DNA from: Streptomyces sulphureus DSM 40104 | GTDB taxonomy: Bacteria; Actinomycetota; Actinomycetes; Streptomycetales; Streptomycetaceae | Direction: 5' to 3' | Length of the DNA stretch: 64,000 nucleotides | Assembly: GCF_000381025.1 (NCBI RefSeq) | Contig: NZ_KB905828.1 | Location: 1 to 64,000, forward strand | Part shown: positions 17,718 through 26,639 of the stretch, piece by piece | How the letters are laid out: the number at the start of each line of letters is the position of its first letter | How positions within the stretch are numbered: position 1 is the first letter of the stretch | Position numbers and translations under genes: made by a program | The notes under the pieces: model-generated | What the model was told of the DNA's origin: nothing | Seen by the model: the letters and a program-made list of their open reading frames with translations, nothing else | Databases searched by the model: none

Positions 17718-17773
17718 GGCGGGCGGCTGCCCCCCACCGGCGGTGGGGGTTGGGCGGAGAGCAGCCGCCCGCC
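17718..17773. promoter_or_regulatory. large stem-loop inside the polyketide operon
   Basis: A 13-bp perfect outer stem (GGCGGGCGGCTGC at 17718-17730, GCAGCCGCCCGCC at 17761-17773) enclosing a second hairpin (CCCCACCG / CGGTGGGG). It lies in the only long gap (161 bp) of the operon, between the SRPBCC and kinase genes. It could be an attenuator, an mRNA-processing or stabilising site, or a terminator that sets lower expression of the last four genes. Confidence 0.6.
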
Positions 17774-17819
17774 GCGGAGGCCGACCCGGAAGGGCCACGG
17801 CCAGGGCGACCTCCTGCTG

Positions 17820-18275
17820 TCAGGAAGCCTTCACGGCTCCCGATTCGATCTGCGCCTTGATGTTGGCCTGGTTCTCGACCGTGTGCTTCTGCATCCGGTC
17901 CAGGACGGTGGCGAGCGGGGTGGGGACCGCCTCGTCCAGCTCGAAGTCCTGCACCCAGGTCATCCGCGTCCCCGACGGCTGCGGCTCGCACGTCCACCTC
18001 AGGTGCATGAAGCCGAACGGGAAGAGGGGGTCACGCCGTTCGGCGATGGCCACCAAGTCGCGGTGGTCCATCAGCCGCCAGGAGCGCCAGCTTTCGCCCT
18101 CCGCGTTGGACAGCTCGAAGACGATCTCGGTCCAGCGGCCCTCGCGCTCCTGCGAGAGGACGACCGCCTTGTGGTACTCGTTGAAGATCTCCGGCCAGCG
18201 GGCGATGTCGTTGACGATCGCGAAGACGTCTTGCGGGTCGGCTTCGATGTCGATGCTGTTCTCGATCCTCGGCAT
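17820..18275 (-). CDS. SRPBCC aromatase/cyclase
   Basis: A 151-residue START/SRPBCC-fold protein. It starts RIENSIDIEADPQDVFAIVN, followed by the WPEIFNEY helix, WRSWRLMD and FGFMHLRWTC strands, and a long C-terminal helix. Single-domain proteins of this type in type II polyketide operons direct first-ring cyclisation and aromatisation of the poly-beta-ketone bound to the ACP. It sits three bases after the ACP gene, as expected for partners. Downstream is the stem-loop region. Confidence 0.85.
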   Translation of the reverse strand: MPRIENSIDIEADPQDVFAIVNDIARWPEIFNEYHKAVVLSQEREGRWTEIVFELSNAEGESWRSWRLMDHRDLVAIAERRDPLFPFGFMHLRWTCEPQPSGTRMTWVQDFELDEAVPTPLATVLDRMQKHTVENQANIKAQIESGAVKAS

Positions 18276-18278
18276 GCT

Positions 18279-18563
18279 TCAGCCCTCCCTTGCGGCCGCG
18301 CCGACGGGCTCGCTCCGCGAGCGCAGCCGGGTGACGTGATTGACCAGGTCGCCCACCGTCCTGAACGCGCTCTCGGCGTCCGCGTCGATGGCGATGTCGA
18401 AGTGCTCCTCCAGTGCCACGACGATCTCCACCAGCTCCGTGGAGTCGATGTCGAGGTCATTCGAGAGCCGTGCCCCTTCGAGGAGTTCGCTCTCCTCGAA
18501 GCCTGCCTTGCACATCACCGAGACGACTGCCCGGCCCGTGTCCGTATCCATGATTCCTGTCAT
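18279..18563 (-). CDS. acyl carrier protein
   Basis: A 94-residue carrier protein with the phosphopantetheine site DLDIDSTELVEI, Ser 41. It is acidic, helical and of normal length for a type II polyketide ACP, with a slightly extended C-terminus. It should carry the growing chain for the KS-alpha/KS-beta pair and be activated by the adjacent holo-ACP synthase. A 36-bp gap separates it from that gene. Confidence 0.92.
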   Translation of the reverse strand: MTGIMDTDTGRAVVSVMCKAGFEESELLEGARLSNDLDIDSTELVEIVVALEEHFDIAIDADAESAFRTVGDLVNHVTRLRSRSEPVGAAAREG

Positions 18564-18599
18564 TTCCTCGTTGCCTCCAGGGAGTAGAGCGGGCGCCCG

Positions 18600-19091
18600 T
18601 CAGGTGGCCAGGGCCACAGCGACGGCCACGTCCGCGTCGTGGGTGATGCTCAGGTGGAGCCTGGTGAGCCCCGCCGCGCTGAACGCCTTCGAGGCCCTGC
18701 CGGTGAGCAGGGGCAGCGGCTCGCCGCCGCTTTTCCGGTCGACCTCCACGTCGTGCCAGCCGAGCCCTGAGCCGTGCCGGGTGAGCGTCTTGCGGACGGC
18801 CTCTTTGGCGGCGACTCGGCCGGCGACACAGTTGAGCCGGTAGCTCTCCGACGTGCCCGCGCACAGCGCGCGTTCAGCAGGGGTCAGGAGCCGATCGACG
18901 AGCCGCTCACCGCGCTCGGTCAAGAGCAGCCCGAGGCGGGCCACATCGACCACATCGACCCCCACGGCCCGCACGGCTCCCTGTGCGGGCGCCCGTTCCG
19001 GCCGCTGCGGGGCGGGAACCGACCACGGGTTCGCGATCCGCCGCGCGACCTCGGCGGCGATGTCGTCGCTCAGCTCCGCAGCACCAGGCAC
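18600..19091 (-). CDS. holo-ACP synthase (AcpS-type phosphopantetheinyl transferase)
   Basis: About 163 residues. The AcpS core begins near residue 41 with GVDVVDVARL, then LTPAERALC and the catalytic/Mg region CVAGRVAAKEAVRKTL, and ends LSITHDADVAVAVALA. The N-terminal 40 residues are a variable extension. It transfers 4'-phosphopantetheine from CoA to the ACP encoded next to it. The GTG at 19091 overlaps the KS-beta 3' end by 22 bases; a slightly later start is possible. Dedicated AcpS genes inside type II clusters are uncommon but known (for example, as I recall, the resistomycin cluster). Confidence 0.82.
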   Translation of the reverse strand: MPGAAELSDDIAAEVARRIANPWSVPAPQRPERAPAQGAVRAVGVDVVDVARLGLLLTERGERLVDRLLTPAERALCAGTSESYRLNCVAGRVAAKEAVRKTLTRHGSGLGWHDVEVDRKSGGEPLPLLTGRASKAFSAAGLTRLHLSITHDADVAVAVALAT

Positions 19092-20311
19092 GCGTTGACA
19101 CCTCCCAGCCCGCGCGAGACGACGAGGGAGTGCTCCCACCGGCCGATGTCGCGGGCCTCGCCGCGGACCAGGTCCAGGTCGACGCCCGGCGCGGGGCGGT
19201 CGAGGTTGGGGGTGGCGGGGAGGACGCCCTCGTTCATCGCGCGCAGCGAAAGCACCGCGTCCGCGAGGGCCGCGCCGCCCAGCAGATGGCCGAAGCCTGT
19301 CTTCGGCACGGTCACCGGCATCCCGTCGCAGTCCCCGCCAAACGCCTCTCGCAGCGCGTACCCCTCGGTGACGTCCTCGAAGGGGACGCCCGAGCCGTGT
19401 GCGAACACCGCCCCCACGTCCCGAGCCGTGACGTCGGCCCGCTGCACGGCCGTCTGCATGGCACGGCCCAGCACTTCACCTGTGGGCTCGACGGTGTAGT
19501 AAGGCATGTAGCCGTCGGTGGTGACGTCCCAGCCCGCCAACTCACCGTGGACGACGGCGCCGCGAGCCTCCGCGGTCTCGCGCCGCTCCATGACGAGGAA
19601 GACGGCGCCCTCGGCGAAGACGCTGCCGCCGTGGCCCGCGTCGAACGCGCGGTACAGCTCGTGCGGTTGGATGCTGCCGCGGCTCTTCGCGCCGAGCCCG
19701 CTGGTCTCCAGGCACAGCCAGCCGTACGGCGACAACGGTGCCTCGACACCGCCCGCGATCACCATGTCCGCGTGGCCCCGGCGGAGCGAGTCGGCGGCAC
19801 CGATAAGGGCGTACGCACCGCTCGCCCGGTCCGCCACGAAGGTGCGGGCGGGGCCCTTGACGCCCTGGTCGATGCAGATGTTGCCCTGCGGCGCTGCGGG
19901 GAACCAGGCGGTCGCCTGGTACGGGCTCACCGCGCGGGGTCCCTCGGTCCACAGCTTGCGCAGCTCCCTCTCGGCGAACTCCCAGCCGCCCAGGACGTTC
20001 CCGACCATCACGCCGGTGCGCTCGGCGGGGACGTCCTCGCCGACGGTCAGCCCGGCGTCGGAGAGGGCCTGCCGTGTGGCGTGCACGGCGAGGTGCGTGA
20101 ACCGGTCGGTGCGCTTCACGAACCGCGAGGGCAGATGGTCGCGGGCTTCGAAGTCGGCCTGTCCCGCGGCGTTGCACGCATAGCCGGAGGCATCGAACCG
20201 GTCGATGCCGGTGATGCGGGACCGTCCCGCGCGGACGTCTTCCCACAGCGGCTGCACGCCGATACCGGAAGGTGTGACCGCGCCGATACCGGTGATGACG
20301 ATCGCGCTCAT
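19070..20311 (-). CDS. type II ketosynthase beta subunit (chain-length factor)
   Basis: A 413-residue beta-ketoacyl synthase homologue. At the position of the active-site Cys it has Arg 162 (FVADRASGAYA), so it cannot condense by itself and is the KS-beta partner. Typical chain-length factors have Gln there, so Arg is unusual. The later His and Lys motifs (VFAHGSGVPFED and VPKTGFGHLLGG) are retained. It would pair with the upstream KS-alpha and set chain length. Its ATG overlaps the KS-alpha stop (ATGA). Confidence 0.85.
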   Translation of the reverse strand: MSAIVITGIGAVTPSGIGVQPLWEDVRAGRSRITGIDRFDASGYACNAAGQADFEARDHLPSRFVKRTDRFTHLAVHATRQALSDAGLTVGEDVPAERTGVMVGNVLGGWEFAERELRKLWTEGPRAVSPYQATAWFPAAPQGNICIDQGVKGPARTFVADRASGAYALIGAADSLRRGHADMVIAGGVEAPLSPYGWLCLETSGLGAKSRGSIQPHELYRAFDAGHGGSVFAEGAVFLVMERRETAEARGAVVHGELAGWDVTTDGYMPYYTVEPTGEVLGRAMQTAVQRADVTARDVGAVFAHGSGVPFEDVTEGYALREAFGGDCDGMPVTVPKTGFGHLLGGAALADAVLSLRAMNEGVLPATPNLDRPAPGVDLDLVRGEARDIGRWEHSLVVSRGLGGVNACLVLRS

Positions 20312-21627
20312 CGAGCGGCCTCCTCGGTCTTCGCGGTCGCCCCCGTCGTCGAGCTGACCGCGCGGGTCACCATGGCCGCGTGCAGACCGGCGAAGCCGCT
20401 GGCGTCCTTGAGGACGGTGCTGCCGTGCCACGGCCTGCCCGTTCCGGGGACGTAGTCGAGGTCGCACGTCGGGTCGGGGTTCTCGTAGTTGGCGGTGGGA
20501 TGCACGAAGTGCCGGCGGTGCGCCAGCGCGGTGAGCACGATCTCCATGGCGCTCGCAGCCGAGAGAGCGTGGCCGAGCATCGACTTGGCCGAGTTCACCG
20601 GGACCTCGTGGGCGCGGTCCCCGAGCGCGAGCTTGAGGGCGCTGGTTTCGCAGGTGTCGTTCTGCGGGGTCGAGCTGCCGTGCGAGCTGACGTGGTCGAT
20701 TTCCCAGGACTGGGCCCCCGCCTGCTCCATGGCGCTGGTCATGGAGCGGGTCAGATCGGCTCCGTCGGAGAGCAGGTCCGTCATGTGCGCCGCGTTCGAG
20801 GAGTGGGAGAAGCCCGAGATCTCCATGTACGGGGTGGCGCCGCGGCGCAGCGCGTGCTCCTTCTCCTCCAGCAGGACGATGCCGCATCCCTCGCCGAGCA
20901 CGAACCCGTCCCGCTCCGCGTCGTACGGCCGCGAGGCGGCCTCGGGGCTGGCGGCGTGGGCACGCGAGAGGCAACTGATGATCTCGAAGGAGGCCACGGT
21001 GATGGGTGTGATGGGGGCTTCGCTGGCCCCGGCGACCATCACGTCCGCCTCTCCGTGGCGGATGGCCTCGAATGCCTGGCCGACGGCGTCGATACCGCCG
21101 ATGCAGCCCGTTGAGAGCGTGACGCAGGGGCCCTGGGCCTTCAGGAGCGGCGAGAGCACGATGGCGGGCGTGTTGGACATCGAGGCCAGGTACAGTCCGC
21201 GACCGGCCTGGGACGGGTCGATGGGCTCGCGTCCGTGATCGGTGACGGCGAGGAACTCCTCCTCCATCTTCGGCGTCCCGCAGATGGCCGTCGAGAGTGA
21301 TATCCCGGTGCGCTCAGGCGCGTAGTCGCCCGGCGAGAGGCCGGCGTCCTCCACCGCCTGGAGCCCGGCGGCCACGGCGAACTGGGAGAACCGGTCCAGC
21401 CGCTGCACCTCGGGCGGCAGCGCGGAAACACCGTCCTCGAAGTCCGGAACCTCCGCGATTGCGTCGGAGAGGAAGTGGAACGAGCCGAACAGGTCCGAGA
21501 CCGTGATCTCGGAAAGGGATTTCGTGAGACTCTTCCCCGCCGACACCACATCCCACAGCGCGTCCGTTCCCACGCCTGCCGGGCTGACCGCTCCCAGCCC
21601 GGTGACCACAACTTCTCGCATGTTCAT
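20308..21627 (-). CDS. type II ketosynthase alpha subunit
   Basis: A 439-residue ketosynthase with a complete active site: Cys 175 in TLSTGCIGGIDAVG, His 316 in SSHGSSTPQND, Lys 348 and His 353 in SAKSMLGHALSAASA. It performs the decarboxylative condensations of the minimal polyketide synthase with KS-beta and the ACP. The Cys context GCIGG differs from the GCTSG usual in aromatic KS-alpha, so its subclass deserves a tree. The start ATG 21627 overlaps the methyltransferase stop (ATGA); a second ATG two codons on is possible. Confidence 0.9.
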   Translation of the reverse strand: MNMREVVVTGLGAVSPAGVGTDALWDVVSAGKSLTKSLSEITVSDLFGSFHFLSDAIAEVPDFEDGVSALPPEVQRLDRFSQFAVAAGLQAVEDAGLSPGDYAPERTGISLSTAICGTPKMEEEFLAVTDHGREPIDPSQAGRGLYLASMSNTPAIVLSPLLKAQGPCVTLSTGCIGGIDAVGQAFEAIRHGEADVMVAGASEAPITPITVASFEIISCLSRAHAASPEAASRPYDAERDGFVLGEGCGIVLLEEKEHALRRGATPYMEISGFSHSSNAAHMTDLLSDGADLTRSMTSAMEQAGAQSWEIDHVSSHGSSTPQNDTCETSALKLALGDRAHEVPVNSAKSMLGHALSAASAMEIVLTALAHRRHFVHPTANYENPDPTCDLDYVPGTGRPWHGSTVLKDASGFAGLHAAMVTRAVSSTTGATAKTEEAAR

Positions 21628-22706
21628 CGCCTCTGTCCTGTCAGGGCCGTTGTCAGCCCCTGTGTGATGGTCTTCTTCGGCACGAGTCCGGCATGCTCCA
21701 TCGCCGCGCGGCACTCCTGGGGGCTGCGCAATCCGCCCTGCGCGGTGTTCACCAGCAGGCTGAGATCGATCATGGCCCGGGGCTGACCGGGCCCGACGTC
21801 TCCGGTGCGCATGACGTCGGCGAACAGCAGGGTTCCGTGCGGGCGCAGCATCCGGACGCAGCGGTCCAGCATCCGAGCGGCCTCTTCAGGGGCCGCGAAC
21901 CGCCCGGCGTTGGCCATCACGACGGTGTCGAACGTGTCGTCCGGAAACGGCTGCCGCGGACCGAAGTCCCCCGATACGAAACTGAATCGGTCCGTCGCCA
22001 CGGAGCTCCGTCGCACATGGCACCGTGCGATGTCCAGCAGCTCGGGCACGTCGTGCACCGTGACCTCAGCCGCCGGGTCGGAGGCGGCGAGCGCGATGCC
22101 CCACTCGCCGCTGCCCGCGGTGTGGTCGAGCACTCGACCTACCGGCCCCAGGCCGAGGCCCGCCACCACCTCGGCGGCCACCGGGGCCGCCACCGGGTAG
22201 GTACCGGCGAACATGCCGGGCTGCTGCCCCCGTTGTTGCGGTGCCCCGAGCCGACTTCGCCGTGCGCCGGTGCGCAGCGTCTCCGTGAGCCGGGCCCACT
22301 CGTCCCACTGCCCCAGCACCTCGGCGAAGTGGGCACTGAGATCCCCGGGCCGCCCCCGGATCAGGTACTCGGCGGCCAGCGGGGTGCACCGGCGCCCGGT
22401 GCTTTCGTCACCGGTGAGCAGGCCGAGGTCCACCAGGGCGTTCAGCAGCCGGGTGAGGGCCTCGGCGTCGCAGTGCAACACCGAGGCGAGTTCCTCGTCC
22501 CTGAGCGGACCGTCGGCCAGCTCGGTGAACACATCCAGTTCGAGGGCCGTACCGAGCACCCGGGCGCGGGCGAAGCCGAAGTTCAGCCCGAGCAGGGTCC
22601 CGGGGTGCGGAGCCTGCCCGGCACCGGGGGAAGCAGCGGCCGTGCCATGCGGCATGGCGGTGGCCACCGCGCTCCCCCGGTCCCCGGACTGGGTGTCGCC
22701 TGTCAT
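21624..22706 (-). CDS. SAM-dependent O-methyltransferase (PF00891-like)
   Basis: A 360-residue enzyme. A winged-helix dimerisation domain (about 45-125, FARARVLGTALELDVFTEL) precedes the SAM domain with motif I LDHTAGSGEWG (193-203), an acidic VHDVPELL and a late MANAGRFAAPEEAARML segment. Polyketide O-methyltransferases of this type methylate phenolic hydroxyls. Motif I has HTAG in place of the usual VGGG. It shares the operon and domain plan with the next gene upstream but is clearly diverged. Confidence 0.85.
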   Translation of the reverse strand: MTGDTQSGDRGSAVATAMPHGTAAASPGAGQAPHPGTLLGLNFGFARARVLGTALELDVFTELADGPLRDEELASVLHCDAEALTRLLNALVDLGLLTGDESTGRRCTPLAAEYLIRGRPGDLSAHFAEVLGQWDEWARLTETLRTGARRSRLGAPQQRGQQPGMFAGTYPVAAPVAAEVVAGLGLGPVGRVLDHTAGSGEWGIALAASDPAAEVTVHDVPELLDIARCHVRRSSVATDRFSFVSGDFGPRQPFPDDTFDTVVMANAGRFAAPEEAARMLDRCVRMLRPHGTLLFADVMRTGDVGPGQPRAMIDLSLLVNTAQGGLRSPQECRAAMEHAGLVPKKTITQGLTTALTGQRR

Positions 22707-22715
22707 CGACGCCCC

Positions 22716-23759
22716 CTACTTCGTCGCCACGACGAGGCCGGAGAGCAGCGAGATGTTGCTGGTCTCCACGGAGCCGAAGCCGGCCTCCTTGACCCAGCCG
22801 ATGATGTCCTCGTCGTCCCGGACCTCGCCTTCCTCGGTGTTGACGAGGAGGATCAGGCCGAACATGTACGGGAACAGGCCGGCGGCGAGCGACGGCATGT
22901 GCGCGTGCACCAGCAGTTGCCCGCCTTCGGGCAGATGGTCGTAGACGCGCTTGATCAGGTGCGCCGCGCGCTCGGGCCCGTACCCGTCGAGGACGTGGGA
23001 CAGCATGACCGTGGCGCTCTCCGGCCACGGGCCGTTCATGATGTCCGTGGGATGGGGCGTGACCTGGTCGCCGACGCCGGCCTCGGCGACGTTGGCACGG
23101 ACGAGGTCGATGACCGCGGGGTAGTCGAGCGACGTCACCGCGAGCCCGGGGTTGCGCCGGGCCAGTGCGATGGAGTAATCGCCGGACCCGCAGCCCAGGT
23201 CGAGGATGTGGCTGACGCCCTCCAGCGGGGCAGCCTCGGCCAGCTTGTCGGCCTGCAGGCGCGAGCTGACGCGCATCGCCTGGATCAACCGCGCGGTGCC
23301 CTCACGTCCCTCACCGGCCGCCGCGCCCTGGTCGCGGTACCCCTGTTTGAGCACACGCTGGTTGAGCGAGGAGTTGTCCCGCACGGCGTCGGCGAGCTTG
23401 TCGAAGTGCGCGAAGTGGCTGTTCTGGTGGTTGGCGAAGCCGCCCATGTACTCGGGGCGGTCGGCCACCAGATAGCGAGAGGCCTCCGGGGAGTTGGTGT
23501 ACCTCTCCCCCGCGCGCCGGACGAGGTCGAGACCGGTGAGCGCGACGAGCAGCGCACGGGTCGGACGCTGTTCGAGGCCGAGGGCCGAGGCCAGCTCGCC
23601 GACGGTGTGCGGCTCCTCCTCGAGGCTCTCGAAGAACCCGAGTTCCAGGGCCGTGAACACAGCCTTCGACTGCAGGTACGCGGTGAGGATGCCGTGGACG
23701 CGCGACGAGTCCTCGGCGGAGCCCGGCGCGGGGGTGACAGGCGCGGACGCGATGGTCAC
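22716..23759 (-). CDS. SAM-dependent O-methyltransferase (PF00891-like)
   Basis: A 347-residue methyltransferase with a helical dimerisation domain (LTAYLQSKAVFTALELGFF, about 25-43) and a canonical SAM motif I LDLGCGSGDYS (186-196). VMLSHVLDGYGPERAAHLIK follows. It is likely to methylate a phenol of the polyketide. The GTG at 23759 overlaps the cupin stop (GTGA), and nine bases separate it from the second methyltransferase. Two such enzymes imply at least two methoxy groups or a C-/O-methyl pair. Confidence 0.85.
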   Translation of the reverse strand: MTIASAPVTPAPGSAEDSSRVHGILTAYLQSKAVFTALELGFFESLEEEPHTVGELASALGLEQRPTRALLVALTGLDLVRRAGERYTNSPEASRYLVADRPEYMGGFANHQNSHFAHFDKLADAVRDNSSLNQRVLKQGYRDQGAAAGEGREGTARLIQAMRVSSRLQADKLAEAAPLEGVSHILDLGCGSGDYSIALARRNPGLAVTSLDYPAVIDLVRANVAEAGVGDQVTPHPTDIMNGPWPESATVMLSHVLDGYGPERAAHLIKRVYDHLPEGGQLLVHAHMPSLAAGLFPYMFGLILLVNTEEGEVRDDEDIIGWVKEAGFGSVETSNISLLSGLVVATK

Positions 23760-24187
23760 TTGTCCCCCAGGGAGTTCGCGTACTCGGGAAGCTGCGTGTA
23801 CTCGTAGGGGTCGTCGGAGAGGAAGAAGTTGCGCACCGGGGGCCGCTCGCACGGCGCGACGACCAGGAACCGGCACGTCTGATCGGTCCCGGTCACGAAG
23901 CCGTGGGCTTCGTTGCGGGGGATGAAGACGACGTCCCCCGGACCGACCTGTTCGGTCAGGTTCTGCTCGGGCATCACGAGACCCATCGAGCCCTCGATGA
24001 TGTATATTTCGTGCTCCCAATCGTGGTAATGGGGCGGAGTGGAACCGTTGGGGGAGAGCTCGAACTCCGTCAGCACGAAACGGTCGGCACCGTCCGTCGT
24101 GTCGATGAGTTTGCGGTGCAGCGCGTCTTTCGCCCCCGGTTCCCTGACGATTTCCGCCTTCACTTCGGTCCTGTGGATCTTCCTCAT
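23756..24187 (-). CDS. single-domain cupin, possible polyketide cyclase
   Basis: A 143-residue cupin. Motif 1 is HYHDWEHEIYIIEG with His 53, His 55 and Glu 60. Motif 2 is PGDVVFIPRNEAHGF with His 95, so the metal site is intact. Small cupins such as TcmJ and RemF are cyclases of aromatic polyketide pathways, which fits the setting; a dioxygenase role is possible. It is the first gene of the twelve-gene operon. GAAGGG lies seven bases before the ATG. Confidence 0.82.
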   Translation of the reverse strand: MRKIHRTEVKAEIVREPGAKDALHRKLIDTTDGADRFVLTEFELSPNGSTPPHYHDWEHEIYIIEGSMGLVMPEQNLTEQVGPGDVVFIPRNEAHGFVTGTDQTCRFLVVAPCERPPVRNFFLSDDPYEYTQLPEYANSLGDK

Positions 24188-25742
24188 CGCATTCCCTTCG
24201 CCAAATGAGATCGGCTTCGCTCTGACCCCTCAAAAGCTAGGGGTGACCCGAAGGGATTTCGATGGGCACGGCTCCCCGCACAACTAAGGCATCCGCCCGA
24301 ACTGCGTAGGGACGCGCGACCACGCAACTGGGACACCTGCCCACCGGCGGCCCGGCCATGGGAACAGAGGCCGTGGGGGAAACGGTGAGGTACCGGCGGT
24401 ACCGGTCGACGGGGCCGGACGGTACCCGGAGGCGGATGCTCCGCCTTCCTCCCTCGCCTAAGGTCGCAGCGCACTGAGGAAACACGTGAGCCGAACCAGC
24501 ACAACCCCCCACACCGTTCGGCTCCGGTGACCGCCCTCATTCCGTTAGTTGAAAACGAACGTACCCTGTCCCACGACCACTGGACTACGCCTGAATCTCG
24601 CTCGATATGCTCCCTCGGAGCCCGCACCGTGGCTCCGCACGGGGCGAAGCACGTCGTCGTCCTCACGGAACCCACGTGACCGGACGGCACGGCGAACCCG
24701 GTGGCGGCCGTCTGCCTGCCGGAGAACGAGGAGGCTTGTTCCTCCGTCGACGACGGAAACTCCGACACCGTCCCGGAGAATCGGGTCCGTCCGAGGACGG
24801 AGTGAAAGTGCGTCACCAAGCAGAACACTGTGCAACCTGGCCGACGCACCGCCCGCTCTTCCCGTGGCAGCGAGCTTCCGGACCAACCAGAGTGTTCTCG
24901 CACTCCTCAGGGGGAGGGGGCACAAAAAGCGCCGCAGCCCGGTTGCCACATGTGGCCCGAGTCAACAAATGACCCTCGGGCGTCCAGGAGCTCCACGGCG
25001 GCGCCTTTACCTCCGTCGACCTTCCCCCGGCCGTGCGCCTCACTGATCTCTGCACTGGCAGATACTCGCCAGTTCCCGCTCGCCGCGTACCGCATCAACG
25101 ATCGCGGCCTGGCTGGCGGACTCGGAATCAGTCCAATTCCCGCCAGCGAGCCGACCCGACGGCTGATGCCGAAATGACTGGCCGTCTCCCGTTCGACGGT
25201 GCCGCGGTCCGAGTACGTAAAATCCGCGCCGGGATACAGCGGGACTCCAAGAGTCAACACGACCACGGCACCGTCCGGACCCCGCAATCTGGCGAACGCC
25301 CTGAAATACGGGCCGGGGGCGCTGCACAGGACGCCCGTGTCCCGGGCACCGATGAGCGGCCGTTGACAGCACATCGCCGCGGCCGGCAACGAAAGCCTCT
25401 CCTTGGGACTAATGAGAGAGTGCACAGCCTGATCGCATCGTCCACGTGATTGGAGCGCCACGTCGGATTCGATCTGGGCACGCACGCGCATCCTGCACCG
25501 CAATTCCGGCAAAGACCTCTCGCCGGAAACGGTCTCACCCGGTGAACACCCCGGCGGCCCATCAACCGCTAAACGGCCGCGCCACATGCGACCATAACCA
25601 CCGATGAGCAGCGACCGTCAAGATTATTGCAGGTCCGCGTAGCGCGCTGTTAACATCCACTCACTTGAGCTGGCCAGAATGGTCTGGCGACCCGCCAGCG
25701 CGACTGAGTCCAGATCTGCAACCGAAGGTGGGGGCGTCGGCA
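24188..25742. other. 1.5-kb regulatory or degenerate region
   Basis: Lies between the start of the polyketide operon and a rightward LuxR gene. The first 60 bases hold the operon promoter and a short inverted repeat (24225-24244). The rest has several open frames on both strands, none with a ribosome-binding site, normal GC3 or recognisable motifs. Base composition is less GC-rich than the neighbouring operon. It may be decayed sequence. Confidence 0.45.
24225..24244. promoter_or_regulatory. inverted repeat upstream of the polyketide operon
   Basis: ACCCCT (24225-24230) and AGGGGT (24239-24244) with an eight-base AT-rich centre, 38-57 bases before the cupin start. This spacing suits a LuxR/NarL-type activator or a repressor. 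It is short, so chance occurrence is possible. Confidence 0.4.
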
Positions 25743-26537
25743 ATGGGAGTGGTCGTGATAGGTAGCCACCCGTGCACGCGAATGGCACTCAGCGAACTGA
25801 TTGAATCCCAAACAAGTCTCACCTTGAAAGGCGAAACGGCCACGGCGGACCAAGGTCTTTGCCAGATCAAACGAGAGCGCCCCGATCTCGTCATCTCCGA
25901 CTTGGAACCGTGCCAGGGCAGCGAGGGCGCAGACTTCCTGCGGGCGATCAAAACTCTGCCGTGGAGCCCCCGCATCATGGTGTTCTCGGCCTCGCGCGAC
26001 CCGGGCGAAGTCCTCGAAGCCCTGTCGTCCGGCGCTGACAGCTTCGTTCACAAGAGCACACCGATGCATGAGGTGCTGCTCGCCATCGAGAAGACCAAGC
26101 GCGGGGAGAGCGTCCTCCTCCTGGAGCGCGACGCCGCCCCCGAGGGCCAGCCGCTCAAGCAGATCGCGTTGCAGCACGAACTCACGGAGAGAGAGGGAGA
26201 GGTCCTGCTTCTCTTGCTGCGGCGCTTAACTAATGAAGAGATCGCCGACGAGCTGGTCCTCGCCCGCCAGACCGTGAAGAACCACGTGAGCCGCATCTTC
26301 CGCAAGCTGGGTGTGGACAATCGGCACGAACTGCGGGACGCGATCAGGCAGGCCAGCCGCAGCGCCATCGACGCCGCCAGAAGCCCCGATCCTCCCCCAC
26401 CTCCAGCACTCCTCCACCACGTAAGGGCGAAGATCACCGCGAGCCACGGAGTCGTCTCCGCCTCCGACGAAACGGGCCGGACGCGCGCTCTCGACCAGGA
26501 GCACGCGCGGGGTTCCGGTCCGACCACGACGCGCTGA
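25743..26537 (+). CDS. LuxR-type response regulator with incomplete acidic pocket
   Basis: A 264-residue protein. The receiver-like domain keeps the phosphoacceptor Asp 53 (LVISDLEP) and Lys (FVHKS), but the acidic pair that binds Mg is replaced by Gly-Ser (VVVIGSHP). The LuxR HTH is at about 145-205 (LTEREGEVLLLLLRR, ARQTVKNHVSRIFRKLG). A Pro-rich disordered tail of about 50 residues follows. The start was set by alignment with its paralogue at 27420, which begins with the same MGxxxIxxHPC pattern. Base composition is lower in GC than the polyketide operon. Confidence 0.82.
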   Translation: MGVVVIGSHPCTRMALSELIESQTSLTLKGETATADQGLCQIKRERPDLVISDLEPCQGSEGADFLRAIKTLPWSPRIMVFSASRDPGEVLEALSSGADSFVHKSTPMHEVLLAIEKTKRGESVLLLERDAAPEGQPLKQIALQHELTEREGEVLLLLLRRLTNEEIADELVLARQTVKNHVSRIFRKLGVDNRHELRDAIRQASRSAIDAARSPDPPPPPALLHHVRAKITASHGVVSASDETGRTRALDQEHARGSGPTTTR

Positions 26538-26639
26538 AGCTACCGTCGATAGCGCTGACCCGTGTTTTGCTGCAAACGAAATGACCGTCGCACTGTTTCC
26601 GGGGGGGGGCAACGGTCACCTTAGTTCTGCACCGAAAGT

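Noticed and set aside
18983..20455. 490-codon plus-strand frame opposite KS-beta
   Set aside because: Shadow of the ketosynthase and AcpS genes; no ribosome-binding site or domain.
21693..23807. 704-codon plus-strand frame opposite the two methyltransferases
   Set aside because: Long only because of high GC; low-complexity translation, while the minus-strand genes carry clear motifs.
24907..25587. 226-codon minus-strand frame
   Set aside because: Contains a smooth stretch (YFRAFARLRGPDGAVVVLTL) but no start signal, motifs or neighbour support; left as possible decayed sequence.
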